Source: Symbiodinium natans (lineage: Eukaryota > Sar > Dinophyceae > Suessiales > Symbiodiniaceae). From it: a DNA stretch of 64,000 bases. Every line of letters starts with the position of its first letter. The stretch's first letter is position 1. Position numbers and translations under genes: made by a program. A model generated the notes under the pieces. That model did not search any database. It saw only the letters and a program-made list of their open reading frames with translations, and was not told the DNA's origin. The stretch is taken from NCBI GenBank assembly GCA_905221605.1, contig CAJNDS010002451.1, positions 251,979 through 315,978 of the forward strand, in the 5' to 3' direction. Positions 21,111 to 30,538 of this stretch are shown here, piece after piece.

Positions 21111-21379
21111 CCCGAAAGCCCCAAACGGTGCTGGACTCCTAGGCACACAGTTTCTGATGCTCTTAGACACGAGAAGTCCAGTTGTGTTCTTGCGGTGCTG
21201 GTTGAGTTTAGGGTTTAGGGTTTAGGGTTTAGGGTTTAGGGTTTAGGGTTTAGGGTTTAGGGTTTTTTGGGGGATTCGTGCAGGGATTCATGTCAGGGGC
21301 CTTTGGGGGCCTAAATGGAGTGCCGCACTGTGGGCCTGTGCTGTTCACACCGCTTTCTCTCCAACTGGCCCCACAAGAC

Positions 21380-21648
21380 ACACAAACACACACACACACA
21401 NNNNNNNNNNNNNNNNNNNNNNNNNNNNNNNNNNNNNNNNNNNNNNNNNNNNNNNNNNNNNNNNNNNNNNNNNNNNNNNNNNNNNNNNNNNNNNNNNNNN
21501 CCACACACACATTGCACACACACGCACACACACCACACGGCAGCCCACACACACACCACACACCACCACCACACACACACGCACACACACACACACGCAG
21601 CCCACACACACCCCACACACACGCACACACACACACACACACACCCCA

Positions 21649-21691
<43 letters not shown>

Positions 21692-21706
21692 ACCCACACA
21701 CACACA

Positions 21707-21745
<39 letters not shown>

Positions 21746-21752
21746 GACCCAC
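21380..21752. repeat. CA microsatellite containing an assembly gap
   Basis: CA repeats with CCA and GCA interruptions on both sides of 100 Ns (21401-21500). The gap is most likely collapsed CA repeat of unknown length; frames across it are meaningless. Confidence 0.97.
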
Positions 21753-21914
21753 AAGGCCCCTTGCTTCGAGCAGCCCCAACATCCCTGCGCCAGAGGCCAC
21801 CGCAAGAAGGGCCTGGCAAGGGAATGGAGGTCCTCCGAGATGCAAAAAAAGTGCGAGTGTTTAGGGATTCAGGCCCCATTTGTTGGGGGCTTGAGGTTAG
21901 GGGTCTAGAGTTTT

Positions 21915-22055
21915 AGGGTTTTAGGGTTTTAGGGTTTAGGGTTCAGGGTGCGGGGTTTAGGGTTTAGGGTTTAGGGTTTAGGGTTTAGGGTTTAGGGTTT
22001 AGGGTTTAGGGTTTAGGGTTTAGGGTTTAGGGTTTAGGGTTTAGGGTTTAGGGCG
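21915..22055. repeat. TTTAGGG array
   Basis: About 16 heptamers, G-rich orientation; a second run lies at 22155-22235. Confidence 0.96.
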
Positions 22056-22239
22056 TAGCATCCCTACAGCTTTGCAAGGCTGAGCTCGGTCTGGGTTTGC
22101 TTAGGGGTTGGTTGGGACGAGTGGTACGGGGGAATGAAGGGCGAAGGTTCCTTTTAGGGTTTAGGGCGGTTTGGGGTTTAGGATTTAGGGTTTAGGGTTT
22201 AGGGTTTAGGGTTTAGGGTTCAGGATTCAGGGTTTTAGG

Positions 22240-22540
22240 GTCGTATCTTCTAATAAGTTTAGGTCGGACTTATTTAAGTCCAGAGCTGAGGGCTCTTGCA
22301 ACTAAGAGCATCGGAGTTTGTCTTTTCATTTTGCGTGGTTTTCGGTCGGGGACCCCTCGGTGGTACCCTTACGTATCCCTTTTCAAGCCTCATTCTGCAC
22401 ACTAAGCCCTAAATCCGAAAGAGTCTTGGACAACAAGCTCCTTGGTTGTGATTGACCCGACTCTGGTCGGACCGGGCCATCTTCGGGTCTCAGGGATTCC
22501 GGATTCCGGGTTTCGGGCTTTGTAGTCTCATGTTTCTAAT
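22240..22540. other. Unassigned unique stretch
   Basis: No repeat array and no convincing frame; it leads into the candidate splice acceptor at 22560. Confidence 0.5.
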
Positions 22541-22560
22541 GGGTTCTGTTCTATGAACAG

Positions 22561-22656
22561 GTACTATATGTGGACCCGAATTTCGACAGCCGCCACCCGA
22601 GAAGGAAGTATTTTCCCGGCATGCAGAAAAAAATCATTCTTGGCAGCAGGATGTGA
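22561..22656 (+). CDS. Candidate exon, function unknown
   Basis: TTCTATGAACAG precedes an open stretch reading VLYVDPNFDSRHPRRKYFPG and then MQKKIILGSR. A stop follows at 22654. Composition is strongly protein-like. The intron end would be at GGCAGCAG/GATG. No homologue recalled. Confidence 0.45.
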   Translation, partial: VLYVDPNFDSRHPRRKYFPGMQKKIILGSRM

Positions 22657-23580
22657 CGAACACGCGACTGCGAAGGCTCGGGCGTTGTCTCACACAGCTT
22701 GGGCCTGTTCCTCGCAGTGCATGATACCGGGGTTTGACTTATGGTGTTGGGGCGGAGGGTACTACGGCCTAAGGCCTAAGCTCGAAACCCAAATCCTAAG
22801 GTCGGCAGTCGCAGATGTAGGAGCTGACCCACAGGCCTCCAAGCAACATGCCGCGGCCTCGACCCGAAGCCCAGGGGCAAGTCGTCTCTATGTAGGACCT
22901 TAAGACATTTTGTAGTTACCCTTTGCTGGGTTTTAGAGGCTCTAAGTGTAGGAGGTATGTCCTTTCAGAGGGTTTCAAGGGGTCGACCTTACCTACACGC
23001 AGAAAGCTGCAGGCTGCCACCTGGCGCCCGACGCGCCAAGGCCATGTTCGACAGCGCCGATCTGGACTGTCGGAGGGGGGGGGGGGTGGGGGTAGGGGAT
23101 TTAGGGTTTAGGGTTCAGGGTTCAGGGTTTAGGGTTCAGGGTTTAGGGTTTTAGGGTTTAGGGTTTGGGGTTTGGGGTTTTGCACTAGATCGTTTCTGAA
23201 TTGCAGCTGCTGAAGAAGAGCCCTGTAGGCACTAATTAGGCACTCAAATGCAAGGAAATGGACCCGTTATTTTTTGACTTTGACACCTCCACGACATTCT
23301 TGTCTGGGTGTGGGACTACGCCTGTTGTTTGTCTACAAAACGGTTCCGAGAGAGAGTCGTGTCTTCGTGACACTCCCCCTGCACGATCAAGAGTCTTAGA
23401 ACATGCCAAGCCGACCCTGAACTCCTGCACGTTCTGCATTCACCTTGCGCGCCCTAGTTGCCCCAGACTTAGCATTTAGCAAGCGGAAGTAGTCGATAGG
23501 AACCTTCAACCCATGATCTAGGATCCTGTACTAGGGCTACAGGGTTTAATGCTTGAATTTGCTACCTGAAGCTCTAAACT
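22657..23580. other. Unique stretch with weak frames
   Basis: Overlapping frames at 22553-22903 (plus) and 23236-23479 (both strands), none convincing. G-run near 23075 and TTTAGGG/TTCAGGG at 23100-23180. Confidence 0.4.
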
Positions 23581-23589
23581 CTAGACTCT

Positions 23590-23703
23590 AAACCCTAAAC
23601 CCCAAACCCAAATCCCAAACCCCAAACCCCAAACCCCAAGCCCCAAGCCCAAGCCCTAAACCCCAAACCCTAAACCCTAAACCCTAAACCCTCAACCCTA
23701 AAT
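23590..23703. repeat. CCCCAAA/CCCTAAA array
   Basis: C-rich mixed units, ending at the exon-like piece 23704. Confidence 0.93.
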
Positions 23704-23793
23704 AAGCCCGAACGGCTCGACATGGAAGCCTCCTCAGAGGAGCCGGTGAAACCAAAGCGAGAGACAGGACCGCCTCAGGGAGAGCTCCTGGGA
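23704..23793 (+). CDS. Exon-like charged fragment
   Basis: KPERLDMEASSEEPVKPKRE then TGPPQGELLG. C-rich array on the left, TTTAGGG on the right. Disordered-type composition; function unknown. Confidence 0.42.
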
Positions 23794-24010
23794 TTTAGGG
23801 GTTTAGGGGTTTAGGGTTTGGGGATTTAGGGTTGAGGGATTTAGGGTTTAAGGTTTAGGGGTTTAGGGTTGAGGGATTTAGGGTTTAGGGTTTAGGGTTT
23901 AGGGGTTTAGGGTTTAGGGATAGCGCCTCAGGGAAAGCTCCTTCCACGGGTTTGGCACTTTCGGGATTTAGGGTTTACAGATGTCGGGTTTAGGCTTTAA
24001 GGGTTTAGGG
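23794..24010. repeat. TTTAGGG/TTTAGGGG array
   Basis: Mixed heptamers and octamers with one 25-bp unique insert near 23925-23960. Confidence 0.9.
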
Positions 24011-24880
24011 TTTAGGAGTTATCGTTTTAGGTGCAGGGTGGCTCTATGTAGCTAGGGCCGCCAGCGGGCGCTTCTATTTCAGAGGTTTCGCTGAAGCCCA
24101 AACACTGTGCTCATTTCTCGGTTCCTGAGGAGTTTCATTAGGGTTACAGGCTATCTAGGGTTCCTAAACCCTAAACCCTAAACCCCAAACCCTAAACCCA
24201 GGCTCTCTAGGGTTGGACCTAGGTAGGCTGCTGAAGCCTGCAGAGCGATGCTCTCTTCCTTTGGCAGCTTGCGTTTTTGCAGCTGTCAGAACCTCGGATT
24301 TCCAGGGCGCGGTATGGACCCTCAGCCCCGATCCCTAGACCCCGAGTCCCCGTGCCCTGAACTCTGAACTTGCGTTTTGAGATGTCGTCCCGGGAAACCA
24401 CCACCTAAAGGTTTCGGGGCCTAAAAGGCACGCACGTGGGATACTTGAACATATAGTATCAGATGTAATACTGTCCTGTTTCTTGACTTAAGGCTCTCCG
24501 AGAGACGACGTGAAAGGCGATCCCAAATTGAGCAGAGCCCCGGACCTCCCGTGAAACAGGGTTTAAATTTTCTGCTATTGGTAAGTGTACTTAGGGTTCC
24601 TGTTACGTCTTGCTCAGAGCCTCTGTTGGGTGTCCTTTTGGGGATGCTAGTCGCAAAAACCCCTACCATACACGCCCAAGTTGCGGAAGCCAGCACAGCC
24701 GGGAATTGTGGGGCCCTCTGGGTGTGAGCCCGGCCTCAGGGTGTAAAGTTGCAAACACGATGACCCTCGAATCCCATAAAGCTCTCAAACTTCAGCCGAA
24801 ATCCCTACTGTCGGCACTGCATAGCCCCAAAGCAGCTGCCCGAAGCTCTTGAACCCCAAGCCCTAAACCCCAAACCCCTA
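24010..24880. other. Unique stretch with weak minus frames
   Basis: A 91-codon minus frame at 24421-24696 and a plus frame at 24610-24852 overlap. TGCTATTGGTAAGTGTA at 24570 recurs near 46283. Nothing firm. Confidence 0.4.
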
Positions 24881-24889
24881 AGCCAAAAC

Positions 24890-25150
24890 CCTCAACCCTA
24901 AACCCTAAACACTAAACCCTAAACCCTAAACCCTAAACCCCAAGCCCTAAACCCTAAACTGCAAACCCTGCGAGTCCGTAACCCTAAATCCCGGATCTCC
25001 CCCGTCGGCCTCAAGAGACCTTCGGCTCCATAAACATCTGGGTTCCTGTTGCAAAATGCCTTAGGGTTTAGGGTTTAGGGTTTGGGGTTTAGGGTTTAGG
25101 GTTGAGGGTTGAGGGTTTAGGGTTTAGGTTTAGGGTTTAGGGTTCAGGGT
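24890..25150. repeat. CCCTAAA array then TTTAGGG array around a 100-bp island
   Basis: C-rich units at 24890-24965 and G-rich at 25063-25150, with unique sequence between: the common left-C, right-G layout. Confidence 0.85.
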
Positions 25151-25317
25151 TTCGAAGAGGATATGTCTTAGCCCTAACCCGTAGAAGCCCTCCGCATCGT
25201 CCTACCGAGTGCCAGGCAAGCCCCGATTTCGCCTGGACACAACGGTGCTAGACGAGCTCGTGCCCTGGGGTTTAGGGTTTAGGCCAAACCCTAAGCCCCA
25301 AACCCTATATCTTAGGG

Positions 25318-25378
25318 ACTGGGTAGATAACCTGTAACCTTTTTCGTTAAAAAGAATCCTACTCTTTTATATAGAAAA
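25318..25378. repeat. Small hairpin repeat, family B copy 3
   Basis: ACTGGGTAGATAACC, TAACCTTTTT and AGAATCCTACT; diverged from the copies at 4432 and 12042. Confidence 0.5.
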
Positions 25379-25399
25379 GGACTCCTAAACTCGAGTCGG

Positions 25400-26270
25400 T
25401 TTGGGGCCGCTGCTAAGAATAAAAAACTATTCTCAAACCTACCCCTGTAAGCCCTATAACCTCAAAACCCTCAACCCCTTTGATCCCGTTTAGGGTTGAG
25501 GGCTTAGGTCTTCGCAGTCGAACAGGTGACGTTTATCTTTTTTCCAGGTAGTCCGTGGTAGTCCGAGAAGCTGAGGGGGGGGGGTAGAGTTTAGAATGGG
25601 CAAATTGGGGATTTGGGGTCCCTTTTTGGGGAGTGCATTTTCGAAGCTGCCGTTCTATATAAAGGGGACACAAAGTGGGACCCCAATAAATAATTTAGAG
25701 AACTCCCTACATGCCTCGCTCGCGCAGCTTCGAAAGCAAGGCAAGCCCATGGAGCCAGAGACAGAGCGGAACCCCAGGCCGCTAAACATCTTAACCATCG
25801 GCGCCCTCTAAGAAATAACTTAGCCTGAGGCCAGCAGGAGGCCCCCAGACCCTAACGCCCTAAGAAGCCCTGCAAAGCCCGGTTTTTTCCAGAAACCCTA
25901 TTCTCAACCCAGCACAGGCTCTGCTATGCATAGTCCCCCTTGTGCAAGCCTCATAAGGTATCCCGAACGTTCAACAATAACAAGTAAACCCCCTAGAGTT
26001 ATGTATATATAAAAACAGGGACGACAAGGGAGTACGATGAGTCATTCTTCCGACCCCTAGAATAGACCCCCTTGGTTACTTCCCAGGTCTCTTCACATGC
26101 AAGGCTTGGTTCAGCGGATCATCGTGGATGGCCGCAAGGTGGGGGCAACTCCAGTGCGGGGGAAATGGCCCCGGCTTCGGGGTTTAGGGTTTAGGGCTTG
26201 GGGGCCTAAGTTTGGGGTTTAGGGTTTAGGGTTCTGCATACTGGGCCCTAAGCCCTCTGCGCGTGATTCA
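25400..26270. other. Unique stretch, weak frame
   Basis: A 71-codon plus frame at 25596-25811 includes NNLENSLHASLAQLRKQGKP and might be exonic. The left part carries GGTCCCTTTTTGGGGAGTG, a motif seen also near 29640 and 46738. Confidence 0.4.
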
Positions 26271-26273
26271 GCA

Positions 26274-26525
26274 ATGCCCGTAACACGCAAAAGCAGCAGA
26301 CGTGAGCCAATCTTTAGACCTCCTAGGCGGTTCCACTTAGTTAGGAGCCGGTTCATGCTGGGCCTCACTCGGTTTCATCGTGGGGCCAAGCGTTTTTTAC
26401 AACGAGCTGGGTTTAGGCTTCATTTCTTGACTACAGCATTCGAAATTGGGCTGCTGTTCTACGTGCAGGTCAGTTTTGGGTCCCTACAGGATATGGCACC
26501 CTCCCAACTGTGGTGCGACTCGTAA
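26274..26525 (+). CDS. Open frame, basic N-terminus
   Basis: 83 codons starting MPVTRKSSRREPIFRPPRRF, then a hydrophobic stretch (AFEIGLLFYVQVSFGSL). It could be a small membrane-anchored protein or a transit-like sequence; no family recognised. Confidence 0.3.
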   Translation: MPVTRKSSRREPIFRPPRRFHLVRSRFMLGLTRFHRGAKRFLQRAGFRLHFLTTAFEIGLLFYVQVSFGSLQDMAPSQLWCDS

Positions 26526-26551
26526 TTGCCGTTGTAGGGTGCCCTGTTGTG

Positions 26552-26672
26552 CCCTAAACCCTAAACCCTAAACCCTAAACCCTACACCCTAAACCCTAAA
26601 CCCTAAACCCTAAACCCTAAACCCTAAACCCTAAACCCTAAACCCTAAACCCTAAACCCTAAACCCTAAACC
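26552..26672. repeat. CCCTAAA array
   Basis: About 17 heptamers ending 15 bp before a candidate splice acceptor. Confidence 0.96.
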
Positions 26673-26687
26673 CTCATGTGAATGCAG

Positions 26688-26783
26688 GACAAGGAAGAGA
26701 AGCGCCAGCGCGCCCTGAAGCATGCTGCCAAAGAGAAGGAGCTGCAGTCGGAACAGCACACTGCGCGCCCAAACCTCCCCTGA
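26688..26783 (+). CDS. Candidate exon, charged coiled-coil type
   Basis: GTGAATGCAG precedes DKEEKRQRALKHAAKEKELQ, a highly charged helix. First of three coding-like pieces in 600 bp separated by telomere-type arrays; they may be exons of one gene. Confidence 0.45.
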   Translation, partial: DKEEKRQRALKHAAKEKELQSEQHTARPNLP

Positions 26784-26825
26784 AAGGAGTACAGCCCAGT
26801 ACGGGTAACATCTGCTAAGGGTCAT

Positions 26826-26945
26826 ACCCTAAACCCTAAACCCTAAACCCTAAACCCTAAACCCTAAACCCTAAACCCTAAACCCTAAACCCTGAACCCT
26901 GAACCCTGAACCCCGAACCCCGAACCCCGAACCCCGAACCCCGAA
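26826..26945. repeat. CCCTAAA, CCCTGAA, CCCCGAA blocks
   Basis: Three successive pure variant blocks between two coding-like pieces. Confidence 0.95.
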
Positions 26946-26946
26946 C

Positions 26947-27069
26947 CGCAATGAAGTCATCAACTACTATAGGGATTCCGTTTGGCAGGAGCTGATTTCT
27001 GAAGCCCTTGCCCAACACTTCAAAGCCATGAACGTGAAGCCTCTCACCCTTGGCGCCCCCAAACCCTAA
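26947..27069 (+). CDS. Candidate exon, helical
   Basis: RNEVINYYRDSVWQELISEA then LAQHFKAMNVKPLTLGAP, open until the array. Clearly protein-like; function unknown. Confidence 0.48.
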   Translation, partial: RNEVINYYRDSVWQELISEALAQHFKAMNVKPLTLGAPKP

Positions 27070-27187
27070 ACCCTAAACACTAAAGTCTAAATCCTAAATC
27101 CTAAACCGCAAACCCCTAACCCCTAATCAACCCTAAACATTATACCCTAAACCCGAAACCGGCTTATGTTTAGGGATCCCTTCCCAG

Positions 27188-27280
27188 GAGCTTCGAGCGC
27201 GCCAGGGCCAAGTCATCCGCGAGGTGCGCGCCTCCGGCAACGCAGGCGTTGCCCCGCGGAAGGAAGGCCCAGGACCGGAG
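27188..27280 (+). CDS. Candidate exon with splice consensus
   Basis: TTCCCAG/GAG opens a 31-codon frame (ELRARQGQVIREVRASGNAG) ending GGAG/GTTCAT. The donor coincides with the end of a family A hairpin repeat at 27276. Confidence 0.42.
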
Positions 27281-27322
27281 GTTCATGGTGCTTCTTAACC
27301 AATTATAGCCGCTCTTGAAGGT
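27276..27322. repeat. Family A hairpin repeat, partial
   Basis: GGAGGTTCATGGTGCTT, AACCAATTATAGC: the left half only. It ends AAG/GTTTAGGG. Confidence 0.55.
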
Positions 27323-27451
27323 TTAGGGTCTAAGGGTCTAGAGTTTAGGGTTTAGGGTTTCGGGTTTCGGGTTTCGGGATAGGACTGGAGTTGCGGGTGG
27401 GGTGGGCTACTAAAGGGTGCTTGAACGTTTGGAGAATCAGAGGCCAAGCCA

Positions 27452-27570
27452 CCCTAAACCCTAAACCCTAAACCCTAAACCCTAAACCCTAAACCCTAAA
27501 CCCTAAACCCTAAACCCTAAACCCTAAACCCTAAACCCTAAACCCAAAACCCAAAACCCTAAACCCCAAG
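27452..27570. repeat. CCCTAAA array
   Basis: About 14 heptamers, then AAACCCA variants. Confidence 0.95.
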
Positions 27571-27579
27571 TCTTCATCC

Positions 27580-28840
27580 CCTAAGCCCTATAAACCCAAA
27601 AGCCCAAATCCAAATCGCTGTCAGGACACGGCACCAAGGCCTCGGTGACCAAGGACGAGGGACAAGGACGGACAGGGGTCGGGGTTCAGGGTTCAGGGTT
27701 CAGGGCTCAGGGTTCAGGGTTCAGGGTTTACGGTTTACGGTTTAGGGTTTGGAGTGAAGGGTTTAGGGCTTGAGGGCGGGTCCGTGATTGGCCTGAGCAG
27801 CCCCCAAAAACCCTGATTTCAAGTTTCCCGCACTAGTCGTTAATCGGGAACTAACATACCGTACTATACCCCTGTGCCCTCTGCAATCCTTCATAGGGGG
27901 GGGGGGGGGGTAATTCTCTCACTATCAATGAAGAGCCGACGCTGGGTGCGTTCTGGGAGGGAAGCTGATCCGGTGCAGGGGGGGGAGGGTCGATAGGCTT
28001 GAGGCGTCAAGTGAACTTCTTCGCCTGTATGCGACACTGACTTGAACCCCAAACCCCAAAACTCTCAAGCTGCCAGGACCTCATTCGACCCTCTTACAGT
28101 ATATATCTACACGTGCCCCTGAAACGGCGAGGATACCCCAATTATGTAAGTATTGAGCATGTTTTTCAGGGACGGGGCTGATCCGGGTAAATTTTGTTCC
28201 TGACTGGTTGAATCTAGGTTGCAGTGCCAATGATCAGGTTTCCGAATCCTCAACGATGAGCTGGAAGACCACCCCAATTATGCGTTTGGGTTTTTTGCGA
28301 GGGCTCGCCGTTCTTATACGCATTCCGAGCCAGCTGAGATGCAGGAGACGCAGCGAAACAATCCGCAGATGTCGCGGAGCCCGTGCCAGGGGCGCTGGTG
28401 CTAGAGGAGGAGGTGGAGGAGGCGCGTTCAGCGTTCAGTTTGGGCCTTAGGCAGTCCTCCAGTCAAGTCTCCACCCAAAACAGTAAGCCCTGAGCCCTAC
28501 ACCCTAAAGCGCCTCTTGGGTTTGCCAGGCGCTGTTCGGAGTGTCTTTTGCGGCGGGAGCTAAAGCCCCAAATGTCCTGTTCTTTATCTGCTGCGCCCAA
28601 ACCCCTAAACTTTGCGGAACCCTGTTCTGCCATCTCTGAGCCAAGTCCCATCACCCCCTGAAACCCCTTTAAAGGTGACGTGTGCCTGTATATACCTTAA
28701 GCCCTGAGTCCTGAACCCTCAACCCGAAACCCCAAACCCTAAACCCTGTTTTCCTGAACTATTGTTCGCCCCTGTCGTGAGGTGAAGAGTAAACCCAAAT
28801 CCTGCCCTATCCTTGTTTACCCAAACAGCTTAGTCGTAAC
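27580..28840. other. Unique stretch with minor repeats
   Basis: TTCAGGG run at 27680-27725, a 15-G run near 27900, and weak frames at 28208-28450 (plus; Arg/Gly-rich end) and 28463-28654 (minus). No supported gene. Confidence 0.45.
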
Positions 28841-28869
28841 TACCCTTGAATGAGTAGGTATAACCGTGC

Positions 28870-29262
28870 CCTAAGCCACAAACCCCAAACCCCAAACCCC
28901 AAACCCCAAACCCCAAACCCCAAGCCCCAAGCCCCAAGCCCCAAGCCCCCAGCCCAAGCCCCAAGCCCCAAGCCCCCAAGCCCCCAAGCCCCCAAGCCCC
29001 CAAGCCCCCAAGCCCCCAACCCTAAACCCTAAACCCTAAACCCTAAACCCTAACCCTACCCTAAAAACCCTAAACCCTAAACCCTAAACCCTAAAAACCC
29101 TAAACCCTAAAACCCTAAACCCTGACCCTGAACCTAAACCCAAAACCCTGAACCCTGAAAACCCTAAACCCTAAACCCTAAACCCTAAACCCTAAACCCT
29201 AAACCCTAAACCCTAAACCCTAAACCCTAAACCCTAAACCCTAAACCCTAAACCCTAAACCC
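28870..29262. repeat. CCCCAAA, CCCCAAG and CCCTAAA array
   Basis: Starts with CCCCAAA, passes to CCCCAAG/CCCCCAAG, and ends with clean CCCTAAA. Its Pro/Lys-type translations are artefacts. Confidence 0.95.
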
Positions 29263-29264
29263 TA

Positions 29265-29363
29265 GACTTGGTCGAGGTGGCGCCGACTCCGACAGCGCCT
29301 TCTGTGCCGCCACCGGAGCAGCTGCTCGCGCGCCCGGAAGCCCACAGTCGGTTTCGGGTTTAG
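29265..29363 (+). CDS. Exon-like Pro/Ala-rich fragment
   Basis: DLVEVAPTPTAPSVPPPEQL then LARPEAHSR, open into TTTCGGGTTTAG. C-rich on the left, G-rich on the right. Confidence 0.4.
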   Translation, partial: DLVEVAPTPTAPSVPPPEQLLARPEAHSRFRV

Positions 29364-29483
29364 GGTTTAGGGTTCAGGGTTCAGGGTTTAGGGTTTAGGG
29401 TTTTGGGTTTTGGGTTTTGGGTTTAGGGTTTAGGTTTTAGGGTTTGGGGTTTAGGGTTTCGGGTTTCGGGTTTCGGCTACACT

Positions 29484-29609
29484 TGGAGGTTCAGGGCACT
29501 TATAGCCCCAATTATAGCTGTACTTGTAAGCCCCCTAAGTCCCCTAAGTAGGTTATAAGTAGACTTAGAATTGAGTTATAAGTCCCCATGAACCTCCAAG
29601 TATACATGA
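29484..29609. repeat. Family A MITE-like hairpin, full copy
   Basis: Terminal inverted repeats ACTTGGAGGTTCA and TGAACCTCCAAGT enclose 100 bp with AATTATAGCTGTACTTGTAA and GGTTATAAGTAGACTTAG, so most of it pairs with itself. Other copies: 27276, 41927, 62464, perhaps 63925. Confidence 0.8.
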
Positions 29610-29613
29610 GATG

Positions 29614-29660
29614 CATCATATGGGTAGTTTCCTATATTAGGGTCTCTTTTTGGGGAGAGG
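29614..29660. repeat. Family G copy 2
   Basis: ATGGGTAGTTTCCTATATTA then GGTCTCTTTTTGGGGAGAG; inverse of 12830-12865. Confidence 0.55.
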
Positions 29661-29749
29661 TTACAAGGGGCCAACCTAGACACACCCTACAAGCCCTGCG
29701 CCCTAGGATTTAGGGTTTCTAGGGCTTCTGGGATCTCAGGTTTAGGGTT

Positions 29750-29845
29750 TCGGGTTCAGGGTTTAGGGTTGCTAGGGTTTGGGGTTTGGGGTTTAGGGTT
29801 TAGGGTTTAGGGTTTAGGGTTTAGGGTTTAGGGTTTAGGGTTTGC
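29750..29845. repeat. TTTAGGG array
   Basis: About nine clean heptamers after TTTGGGG variants. Confidence 0.93.
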
Positions 29846-29914
29846 CTGATTTTGCCCACCTAAGCCCCCATGCCCACATCTAAGCCCCGCAACTCCCATA
29901 ATCCCATACCCCCT

Positions 29915-30165
29915 AATCCCTAATCCCTAAACCCTAAACCCTAAACCCTAAACCCTATACCCTATCCCCTGAACCTTAAACCCTAAACCCTAAACCCTAA
30001 ACCCTAAACCCTAAACCCTAAACCCTAAACCCTAAACCCTAAACCCTAAACCCTAAACCTTTTTACCCTGTAAACCCTATAAACCCTATAAACCCTATAA
30101 ACCCTATAAACCCTATAAACCCTATAAACCCTATAAACCCTAAACCCTAAACCCTAGACCCCAAA
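29915..30165. repeat. CCCTAAA array and CCCTATAAA nonamer block
   Basis: Clean CCCTAAA (29985-30058), then about eight copies of CCCTATAAA (30067-30140), then CCCTAAA up to the LTR element. Confidence 0.95.
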
Positions 30166-30170
30166 CCCTA
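30166..30170 (+). repeat. Left copy of 5-bp target-site duplication CCCTA
   Basis: CCCTA ends directly before the TG of the 5' LTR, and the same five bases follow the 3' LTR at 38998-39002. Both flanks are telomere-type repeats, so a chance match has a probability of roughly one in seven; this is supportive, not decisive. Confidence 0.7.
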
Positions 30171-30457
30171 TGCGGAGCTGCAATTGGTATTGTAGAAAGG
30201 AGTTAGTGTTGAGGGTTGGAAGGGTCAATGAACCCGGAAATCTTATTTGGCTCAAGATGGCCAAGAGCCGTCAGCTTTTGTTGAAAAAATACGTACGCCT
30301 GGGGTTGGGTTTAACGGGTTGGAGTAGTCCCGTCCCTTCTCCCTTATCCTGTCCCCGTAGGGGTGGGTGTTCTTGTTTCTGGTTCGATCTGGGAAATCCA
30401 TATAGGCGACTGCTGAGGGTTGGTTTCTTTCCCTGTTCCCTTTCGGTTGCCCCCGTA
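30171..30457 (+). repeat. 5' long terminal repeat
   Basis: 287 bp, begins TGCGG and ends CCGTA, so the ends are an imperfect 5-bp inverted repeat. It matches 38711-38997 with a constant offset of 8540 and no difference that I could find. It should contain the promoter and the R region. It also holds an 11-nt match to the dinoflagellate spliced leader 3' end (30246-30256) and the start of a leader reading frame at 30257. Confidence 0.93.
30246..30256 (+). promoter_or_regulatory. Spliced-leader-like motif TTTGGCTCAAG in the 5' LTR
   Basis: TTTGGCTCAAG equals the last 11 bases of the 22-nt dinoflagellate spliced leader as I know it; upstream bases do not match. It is followed at once by ATGGCC. 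Relict leader ends are known in dinoflagellate genes that went through reverse transcription of trans-spliced mRNA. The same motif lies at 38786-38796. It could be chance, but 11 contiguous bases in a 287-bp LTR is unlikely. Confidence 0.45.
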
Positions 30458-30538
30458 GGTTATGAGCCCAAATTAGGTTCCCTGCGGTTGAGTGTTGTCT
30501 TAAGATCTTTAGGATCAAGAAGCAATGCCTTCTCCTAA
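30257..30538 (+). CDS. Leader reading frame starting in the LTR, overlapping ORF1
   Basis: 93 codons from the ATG that directly follows the spliced-leader-like motif; the context is AAGATGGCC. It starts MAKSRQLLLKKYVRLG, is basic and then Cys/Trp/Pro-rich, and crosses the primer-binding site. It ends at 30538, 14 bases into ORF1, which is in another frame. No domain is recognised. It may be a translated leader peptide, a regulatory upstream frame that lowers ORF1 initiation, or merely open by chance. The first two-thirds lie inside the LTR and are repeated at the 3' end. Confidence 0.3.
   Translation: MAKSRQLLLKKYVRLGLGLTGWSSPVPSPLSCPRRGGCSCFWFDLGNPYRRLLRVGFFPCSLSVAPVGYEPKLGSLRLSVVLRSLGSRSNAFS
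30458..30471 (+). promoter_or_regulatory. Primer-binding site for the anticodon half of initiator tRNA-Met
   Basis: GGTTATGAGCCCAA starts at the first base after the LTR. Its complement, TTGGGCTCATAACC, is the anticodon stem-loop of initiator tRNA-Met, with CAT as the anticodon. Drosophila copia and yeast Ty5 are primed by a 5' half-tRNA annealed to just such a site, not by a 3' CCA end. The core of 12 bases fits known initiator tRNAs; the last two depend on the host tRNA. Confidence 0.8.

Noticed and set aside
21250-21916. Frames of 160-210 codons across the CA repeat
   Set aside because: They consist of CVCV or HTHT peptides and run through 100 Ns.
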